Assembly: GCA_963803015.1 (NCBI GenBank) | Contig: CAWDKV010000004.1 | Location: 868,001-932,000, forward strand | Reading direction: 5' to 3' | DNA from: Berkiella sp963803015 | GTDB taxonomy: Bacteria; Pseudomonadota; Gammaproteobacteria; Berkiellales; Berkiellaceae | Length of the DNA stretch: 64,000 bases | Shown: one piece after another, positions 59,142 to 64,000 of the stretch | Layout of the letters: each line of letters opens with the position of its first letter | Position numbering within the stretch: the first letter of the stretch is position 1 | The notes under the pieces: model-generated | Database searches by the model: none | What the model was told of the DNA's origin: nothing | The model's input: only the letters and a program-made list of their open reading frames with translations | Translations under genes and position numbers: made by a program

Positions 59142-59831
59142 TTATTTTATTTGTTTAAAAAATTTATCATTACCAATTAAAATTATTTTCACAAATTTAT
59201 TAATGCTTTTCGTTATATATTCCTCTATCGGCAACAACGAGTCTCTCAATAACTTCTCATCAAACTGAGCATCATCGATAATTATGCCAAGTATGGTGTT
59301 ATTTTGATATGCGCCATTTTTCTGTTTTTGACATTTTTTGTCAAAATTCTCTATGATCAATGGTACCAATCTTAATTTAATCATTTCACTTAGCTCATCT
59401 TCACGATATAGCCTTTCTTCAATTTCGTTTCGAGGGCTTTCTTTAAAAAAAGGGGCATACCCATACTTTTTTGCATGTTCTATTCTCAATCTCTCTTCTT
59501 GATGAAACATGGCAGTCACAAATTCAACTTTCACTTCCGTTTTATTTTCAAAATGCAACTCTGCATCATATCCTTGATGCTCATCTAATTCTGACATTAA
59601 AGTGAGCGAGGTAGCGCCCAATTTTTCAGCTAGGAATACTAACGGGACAAATTCAAAGAAAAATTTATTGTAGACTTTCTTATCAGCGAAGTATAAGTCC
59701 TTATGAAGACTGCTTAATTCTCTATCAAAATTGATAATTTCATCTTTTACTTTTTTAGCAGCCAAAAGAGATAGCTTTTTTTGGTAAATTTTCTTATACA
59801 TCATTTTCATGCTTTCCGACTTATTACGCAT
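59142..59831 (-). CDS. Hypothetical protein, possible PD-(D/E)xK nuclease fold
   Basis: About 229 residues from the ATG at 59831; further ATGs lie at 59810 and 59804. After a Lys-rich helical start, residues around 90-110 read GYDAELHFENKTEVKVEFV, which has the D-x(n)-E-x-K spacing of PD-(D/E)xK nucleases (Asp, then Glu-Val-Lys). The rest is helical with NTILGIIIDDAQFDE near the end. The nuclease idea rests on that one motif. No partner gene is adjacent. Confidence 0.55.
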   Translation of the reverse strand: MRNKSESMKMMYKKIYQKKLSLLAAKKVKDEIINFDRELSSLHKDLYFADKKVYNKFFFEFVPLVFLAEKLGATSLTLMSELDEHQGYDAELHFENKTEVKVEFVTAMFHQEERLRIEHAKKYGYAPFFKESPRNEIEERLYREDELSEMIKLRLVPLIIENFDKKCQKQKNGAYQNNTILGIIIDDAQFDEKLLRDSLLPIEEYITKSINKFVKIILIGNDKFFKQIK

Positions 59832-59994
59832 TAAAAGCAATTAAAGCCCGCTATCGATTTATTTTTTAATTTTTAATGAGACAAAATTAAGGGAAAAATA
59901 GTTCACTCATTGTCGCAATAATCAGGGCAAACACACTTAACTTATAGAATCCTTGTAATCCTTTTCTCAAAGGGTGAACTCTTTAGCTGAATAT

Positions 59995-60059
59995 TGGCAC
60001 TTCTCTCCTCTCCCGTTAAGCGGTCTGCTTGCGCCCCGTAAAGAAGAGGGAAAGTGCCA
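59995..60059. other. Long imperfect hairpin in a gene-poor gap
   Basis: TGGCACTT with a pyrimidine-rich continuation (59995-60014) pairs with GAAGAGGGAAAGTGCCA (60043-60059), with one bulge, around a 28-base loop. It lies in the 438-base gap 59832-60270. It could be a small RNA or a terminator for either neighbour. Apart from it and the small frame at 60123, nothing was found in that gap. Confidence 0.45.
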
Positions 60060-60122
60060 CGTAACAACTTGATTTCTCTCACATGCTTCGTAAAAAACTA
60101 GTGCGCTCGCCCTGTAGCAATA

Positions 60123-60242
60123 ATGCAGCTTTTACCAGGAGCATTACCATCCAAAGTCGTATTTATGTTTAGCTTAGCAATTAGTGCAACTACAATCGTA
60201 AGTTGGGGACTTGAATATCTTGATTTATTAAGGCAAAATTGA
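60123..60242 (+). CDS. Possible 39-residue membrane peptide
   Basis: A short frame with a continuous hydrophobic helix (VVFMFSLAISATTIVSWGL) and an amphipathic end (EYLDLLRQN), just 28 bases before the next gene. There is no clear ribosome-binding site. It might be a small toxin-like or accessory membrane peptide, or chance. Confidence 0.3.
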   Translation: MQLLPGALPSKVVFMFSLAISATTIVSWGLEYLDLLRQN

Positions 60243-60270
60243 GCACTTTCACCAGATAAGAGGTTTAACA

Positions 60271-61893
60271 ATGCTGTCTTCTCTCTTAAATTTTTTTAAT
60301 AAATCTTCACTTTCTTTAGCACAGAAACTAACAACGGCTAAAAGCAATGAAATACATCAATTTGAAATAGCAGATATTTTAAAGGAAGATGAAGAAGGAG
60401 AATACAAAGGCTGCAATGCGTTATGGCATCTTGCAAGAGCCGGCGATTATAGTTCTTTAATGGGTTTGTGGGATATGTATAAAAATCAAATTCCCCTGCA
60501 AGCCTTAATAAAAGAAGCTTCAGATGAAAAGCATAAAGGTAAATCTGTTCTTTGGTGGTTATCTTCATGTAACGATAAAAGAGTAATCAATGATTTTCTT
60601 GACTTTTGGGTACATTTTAATGGGCTTCCTTTAGAGTGTCTCACAAAAGTAGTAGAAGGACGTTCTATCTTATGTAATCTATTACTGAAAGATAATGATT
60701 CCAAATTTTTTATGCTAGTTTGGGAAAAATATGCTGAGCAAATCCCACTTGAAACAATAAAGTTGCTTTTAGTCTATTGCTCACACAATTTCAACGAATC
60801 CTTTAAGGTAATTTGGAGAAATTATAGCACTCAAATTTCATTAGAAGATTTGTTAAAACCATCAAAGATTGAGAATTATCAAAAAATTTCTGTACTTTGG
60901 AATCTAGTATGGGCTTATAAAGAAAATGTCCCTGGTGCTTTAGAAATCTTGAAAGATATTTTGACACGTTTACCTGGACAAATACCAAATAATTTTCTAA
61001 CACTTCAACCGTTAGTAGATATAAATAAAAATTGTTATACGCTATTAGAACTATTGAACTTAAAAGGTGTTTCTCGAGAAAACAATAGTTTTAATTTTAA
61101 GCTTTTAATTGAAACCCGGAATAATTTTTACCAGGCTTTAAAAGAACAAAACTATGATGCCGCTTTTGAAAGTGCAAAGTTAGCTCAAGAAGCAGGCTAC
61201 CCGCATGCTTTTTTTGAATTAGGAGAAGCGCTGCTTAACATAGATTTTGAAAAAGCTATCCAAGCTTATTTAAAAATACCAGAGACATCTCCTCGTTATG
61301 AAGCAAGTAATTTAAAATTAGCCAATCACTGCTACATGCTTGCAACTGATGCTCAAAATAGTGAGATCATAAGACACAAATATCTAAGACTTGCCTTAAC
61401 TTTCGCCTTAAAAACAAAAGATGAAGATAGAGCAGCGCTTTTGCAAAATATTGCCTTTGCCCATATTACAAAAGGACAGCAAAAAGGGTTAGGAGATGAA
61501 ATAAAATTAGTGCGTGCTTGGTGGTTTGAAACCATGAATGGAGAGACCCCCATCGATTGGTGCTTTGAGCGTTTTGAAGAAGCTGCTAAAGAAGAAGAGT
61601 TAAAAAAAGAAAATACGCGCTTAAAAAGAGAAGTAGCTTTGATTAAAGTGGAAGATAATAGAAAAGAGGAAGAAATTAAAAAATTAAGAGAAGCGAATGC
61701 TTCTTTACAAAAAGTGATTGTCGGGTTGATGCAAAAAGAAGAAACGGTCACAGAGGATCTTCTTAATAAAGGTGAGAAGCCTTTAGTCTTTTCTTTAGCA
61801 GCAACATCCCAAACATGTAAAGCCGTGCCTTCGTCTGCGCCTGCGCATCCAGAAGAAGAAACACGTCAAACTCTAGCAACTTCACCTAGCTAA
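60271..61893 (+). CDS. Repeat-containing hypothetical protein, effector candidate
   Basis: A 540-residue protein. The N-terminal 250 residues hold about five degenerate units of 35-45 residues with pattern G-x-S-x-L-W-x-L ... W-x-x-Y-x-x-Q-I-P-L-E-x-L (47-80, 90-127, 130-165, 176-196, 205-240). This is not standard ankyrin, TPR or Sel1 consensus. Residues 285-420 look like TPR/Sel1-type helical pairs (AFESAKLAQEAGYPHAFFELGEAL). A Lys/Glu coiled coil at 435-500 and a disordered Pro/Ser/Thr tail follow. No signal peptide is seen. Function unknown; the modular form resembles other effectors. Confidence 0.7.
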   Translation: MLSSLLNFFNKSSLSLAQKLTTAKSNEIHQFEIADILKEDEEGEYKGCNALWHLARAGDYSSLMGLWDMYKNQIPLQALIKEASDEKHKGKSVLWWLSSCNDKRVINDFLDFWVHFNGLPLECLTKVVEGRSILCNLLLKDNDSKFFMLVWEKYAEQIPLETIKLLLVYCSHNFNESFKVIWRNYSTQISLEDLLKPSKIENYQKISVLWNLVWAYKENVPGALEILKDILTRLPGQIPNNFLTLQPLVDINKNCYTLLELLNLKGVSRENNSFNFKLLIETRNNFYQALKEQNYDAAFESAKLAQEAGYPHAFFELGEALLNIDFEKAIQAYLKIPETSPRYEASNLKLANHCYMLATDAQNSEIIRHKYLRLALTFALKTKDEDRAALLQNIAFAHITKGQQKGLGDEIKLVRAWWFETMNGETPIDWCFERFEEAAKEEELKKENTRLKREVALIKVEDNRKEEEIKKLREANASLQKVIVGLMQKEETVTEDLLNKGEKPLVFSLAATSQTCKAVPSSAPAHPEEETRQTLATSPS

Positions 61894-61959
61894 GAGTACG
61901 CATAAAAAACCGATCTGAATTTTTGGGCCTGCCAAGGTAACGAGGCAGGTCTATCACCG

Positions 61960-62054
61960 GACTTGACCCTTGTCTTGTTTCTTGCCCAAAATGTAGGTGC
62001 ACCCTATTTCTATTTAAGGGGAAGCGGGAAGGGGTCAAGTCTTGACATTTGACA
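61960..62054. repeat. REP-like inverted pair (REPIN-like) beside the RAYT gene
   Basis: GACTTGACCC at 61960-61969 and GGGTCAAGTC at 62032-62041 are inverted copies of the same 10-mer, 62 bases apart. The second copy continues into the RAYT element's terminal repeat, whose core GTCAAG-T-CTTGAC is itself palindromic. The arrangement is that of paired REP sequences associated with a RAYT. Confidence 0.7.
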
Positions 62055-63039
62055 GAAAGGCTTCTAGATCATTAATTTCTTTCTTAATTCCCTTATTACT
62101 TTCAATTTCAACCTTCATTCGCTTACATATTTGAGAAATACCGGAATAGCTTAATACTCACCTATCTCATTTTGAGTTTCATGCGTCAACCTTTGGCAAA
62201 AATAAACTGCTATCTTTTTTAATGATTTATTATCACCTCTGATAATATCAATTTCCTTACACCGATAGTATTTAGCAATTTCTTTAACTATTTCTTCTTT
62301 ACTGATTCCCTGCTTGCTTAATTTTTTTGAATCCGGGATTTCCTGATGAGGAATTATTTTTAATTCTTCTCTTACTTGGTTGCAAAATGAATCTTCGCCA
62401 AATATTGGTGCCATTTTTGATGAGCTATATATCTTATACGTCTTTTCATCTATTCCTTCAGATACAAACGCTGAATAAGCATCTCTTTTATTCCTAACAT
62501 TAAATCGATTTAATATTTCATCCGTTGTTATCCAGCTTTTTCTATTTTCTCCTGAACTGTAATAGCGAAAACTTGACCAAGGATAAGCTTCCAGCTTTTT
62601 AACTACATTCGCTTCAACAGGGTTTAAATGAATGTATCTACTGACTTGTAAGAGGTAATTTTCAGCATCTACCAAAATCGCTTTAAATCGACCACGAAAT
62701 AATGGACCATCTCGCTTTAGCAAACGATTATGACGCAAGGTATAAACACCATTGAGGTGCCTCATCGCTCTTGATAGATTGCCCAATGGGGTTTCAAGTA
62801 ATAAATGATAATGATTTCCCATTAAGCAATATGCATGGATTTCTACACCAAAGTTTTCATTGATCTCTGCAAGAAGCTTCAAAAACATATCACAGTATTT
62901 TTCATCATGAAAAATTTGCTTGCGACCAGCACCACGGTTCATTACATGGTAGAAAGCGCCTGGATATTCTAAACGTATTTGTCTTGCCATAATGAAACAT
63001 ACTTTCTCTTTGTTTTTGTCAAATGTCAAGACTTGACCC
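62032..63039 (-). mobile_element. RAYT element bounded by 23-bp perfect inverted repeats
   Basis: Bases 62032-62054 and 63017-63039 are exact 23-bp reverse complements and enclose a full-length Y1 transposase gene. The element is about 1,008 bp. RAYT genes are usually flanked by REP palindromes rather than long terminal repeats, so the perfect ends suggest recent movement or ongoing function. Confidence 0.85.
62151..62990 (-). CDS. REP-associated tyrosine transposase (RAYT, IS200-like Y1)
   Basis: About 279 residues from the ATG at 62990; a TTG-start extension to 63029 would begin inside the terminal repeat. The metal-binding HUH motif is CLMGNHYHLLLET, and the catalytic tyrosine region reads LLQVSRYIHLNPVEA. 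After the transposase domain (about 1-170) a linker leads to a C-terminal DnaA-like helix-turn-helix (SKEEIVKEIAKYYRCKE). Such enzymes nick and rejoin single strands at REP palindromes. The frame is intact. Confidence 0.92.
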   Translation of the reverse strand: MARQIRLEYPGAFYHVMNRGAGRKQIFHDEKYCDMFLKLLAEINENFGVEIHAYCLMGNHYHLLLETPLGNLSRAMRHLNGVYTLRHNRLLKRDGPLFRGRFKAILVDAENYLLQVSRYIHLNPVEANVVKKLEAYPWSSFRYYSSGENRKSWITTDEILNRFNVRNKRDAYSAFVSEGIDEKTYKIYSSSKMAPIFGEDSFCNQVREELKIIPHQEIPDSKKLSKQGISKEEIVKEIAKYYRCKEIDIIRGDNKSLKKIAVYFCQRLTHETQNEIGEY

Positions 63040-63481
63040 TGTCCTTTGGCTTAAACAAGGTTTATTGACGGGACTCGCTGCAACCATCATTTTGATCCCT
63101 GCAAGTATCTTATTAGGCTATGTGAAAGTTGATATAAAATGGACTAATTTTTTCTTCCTTTTTGCACTTCATAATTTATTTTTTGTTTGTTTTGCTGAGG
63201 AAGCCATCTTTCGCGGTTTTATCCAAAAATATCTGATGATAACCTTACAGAACTTTAAATGGGGGAAGTGGTTAGCGCTTTTTATAGCCGCGCTCTTATT
63301 CGGCTTAGCGCATATTAAGGGTGGATTAGTTTACGCCGGGTTAGCGGCTGTCGCAGGATTATTTTATGGTTATGCCTTTCTTAAGACCAACAAAATCGAG
63401 ACGAGTGTTATTACTCATTTTGCAGTGAATATCATTCATTTCGTAGGCTTTACTTACCCTGCTCTTTATACCGCCTTTTGA
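63023..63481 (+). CDS. CPBP-family intramembrane protease, 5' end replaced by RAYT repeat
   Basis: A 152-residue protein with the CPBP/Rce1 motifs EEAIFRG (Glu-Glu and Arg), FGLAH and a terminal H-F-A-V-N, spread over about five transmembrane segments. Typical members have 200-280 residues, so the N-terminal helices are missing. The first in-frame ATG and codons MSRLDPV lie inside the right terminal repeat of the RAYT element, so the element has truncated the gene. The metal-binding residues remain; activity is doubtful. Confidence 0.75.
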   Translation: MSRLDPVLWLKQGLLTGLAATIILIPASILLGYVKVDIKWTNFFFLFALHNLFFVCFAEEAIFRGFIQKYLMITLQNFKWGKWLALFIAALLFGLAHIKGGLVYAGLAAVAGLFYGYAFLKTNKIETSVITHFAVNIIHFVGFTYPALYTAF

Positions 63482-63521
63482 TGAGAAATACCGAAATAGC
63501 TCCTGCATAGGAGATCACTTT

Positions 63522-63776
63522 TCACTTGTCCCATCTCAATTTCATAATCAAAACACACAATGAAAGAATAAAGGTTAATGAGTTTGCAATAATGAGAGAA
63601 GGTGACGAGAGTATAATCCCATAAACGAGCCACAAAAAAACACCTGTTGAAAAAATAAGGTACATCACTAGGGAAATACCTTTAGTAACCCGAGTTCGAT
63701 AAAGCTGGGCTACTTGTGGTAGAAAAGCAATCGTGGTGCAAAAAGCCGCGACGAAACCAATCATCTCAGTATACAT
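63522..63776 (-). CDS. SemiSWEET (MtN3/PQ-loop) sugar transporter
   Basis: An 84-residue protein with three transmembrane helices (MIGFVAAFCTTIAFLPQVAQ, GISLVMYLIFSTGVFLWLVYG, LIIANSLTFILSLCVLIMK). FLPQVAQLYRTRVTKGIS is the PQ-motif hallmark. Bacterial SemiSWEETs dimerise into a six-helix transporter of sugars. Length matches the family. Confidence 0.92.
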   Translation of the reverse strand: MYTEMIGFVAAFCTTIAFLPQVAQLYRTRVTKGISLVMYLIFSTGVFLWLVYGIILSSPSLIIANSLTFILSLCVLIMKLRWDK

Positions 63777-63805
63777 TATTACCCACCCGCATTAGGAAAC
63801 GCTAT

Positions 63806-63962
63806 TTATGGAAGAGTTTGAGCATGAATTTCTGAAAAATGCTTAAAATAGTTAACATCCTTTAAAATTTGATTTGGTCGTTGATCTTTACACGAGTACA
63901 TCATCAAGATCGAAAAAAACAGCTTTTAAATTCGGCAAGATTGATGATAAATCTGTTTTCAT
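63806..63962 (-). pseudogene. Remnant of a HAD-family phosphatase
   Basis: From the ATG at 63962 the minus strand reads MKTDLSSILPNLKAVFFDLD, the opening of a HAD phosphatase with nucleophile D-x-D. It meets TAA at 63888-63890. In another frame, NQILKDVNYFKHFSEIHAQT follows to a stop at 63806, plausibly the C-terminal end of the same gene after internal deletion. The middle of the gene is gone. The call rests on the short motif and codon quality. Confidence 0.5.
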
Positions 63963-64000
63963 TGAAAATTGATTCCGATGGATGGATGGATCTTTTTAGA

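Noticed and set aside
1..64000. tRNA, rRNA, CRISPR arrays or phage genes
   Set aside because: Read-through for tRNA T-loops, repeat-spacer patterns and phage structural genes found nothing convincing.

Overview
This 64 kb window is AT-rich (roughly 38-40% G+C by eye) and densely coded on both strands. It looks like a chromosomal segment of an intracellular gammaproteobacterium of the order Legionellales (Legionella, Coxiella or Berkiella type). Reasons: a THI5-type pyrimidine synthase, an APH(9)/spectinomycin-kinase-like protein closely resembling my memory of the Legionella enzyme, an LssB/LapB-type type I secretion pair, and many large proteins with eukaryotic-type domains (RhoGAP, Sec7, protein kinase, ankyrin, Fic, possible C58 protease). 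No rRNA, tRNA, CRISPR array or replication origin was recognised. Genus-level placement is an inference.

Layout. 1-2.3 kb: the end of a thiamine operon, THI5-like, THI4-like and a ThiD2-ThiE fusion. 2.3-6.5 kb: a serine hydrolase, an unknown protein, a DEDDh exonuclease behind a perfect 22-bp stem-loop, a GNAT and a CAT-like protein. 6.5-8.5 kb: a RhoGAP-Sec7 effector candidate. 8.8-11.3 kb: a bacterial PH-like protein, a universal stress protein, a secreted His-rich protein and a MerR/TipAS regulator with its own MerR-type promoter. 11.4-13.9 kb: a large ankyrin protein. 14.2 kb: a microcin-like peptide with a double-glycine leader. 14.5-17.9 kb: a GST broken by one stop codon and an EmrAB-like efflux pair. 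18-20 kb: a protein-kinase effector candidate. 20-25 kb: a membrane protein, an Ntn-type amide hydrolase and an HlyD/ABC type I secretion pair. 25-33.7 kb: small metabolic, secreted and acetyltransferase genes, a proline-rich unknown and a gamma-glutamyltransferase. 33.8-36.2 kb: a second double-glycine peptide and two unknown proteins. 36.4-45.2 kb: an esterase whose 5' end derives from a REP-associated transposase (RAYT), an L,D-transpeptidase, an outer-membrane barrel, acetyltransferases, APH(9) with an APH fragment, and a G+C-richer NHL-propeller protein. 45.4-53 kb: a second kinase, a thioesterase, a Fic protein with upstream dyads, a decayed thioesterase copy, and an ankyrin protein with a C58-like protease core. 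53-58 kb: membrane proteins, a MazG-like enzyme, a 49-residue peptide, and tandem radical SAM/SPASM enzymes. 58-64 kb: adenylate kinase, a possible nuclease, a novel-repeat protein, a complete RAYT element with 23-bp perfect inverted repeats, a CPBP protease whose start codon lies in that repeat, a SemiSWEET and a decayed HAD gene.

How they fit together. The eukaryote-like proteins (6528-8549, 11360-13915, 18078-19871, 27229-28560, 45390-47540, 48282-49436, 50388-52877, 60271-61893) look like secreted effectors, but no secretion signal can be proven from sequence alone. The most system-like cluster is 54.7-58.1 kb: a small basic peptide and a G+C-rich unexplained element precede two overlapping radical SAM/SPASM genes, a layout suggesting a peptide-modification (RiPP) locus. 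RAYT activity has visibly reshaped at least two gene 5' ends (36.4-37.4 and 63.0 kb) and left short signature fragments elsewhere.
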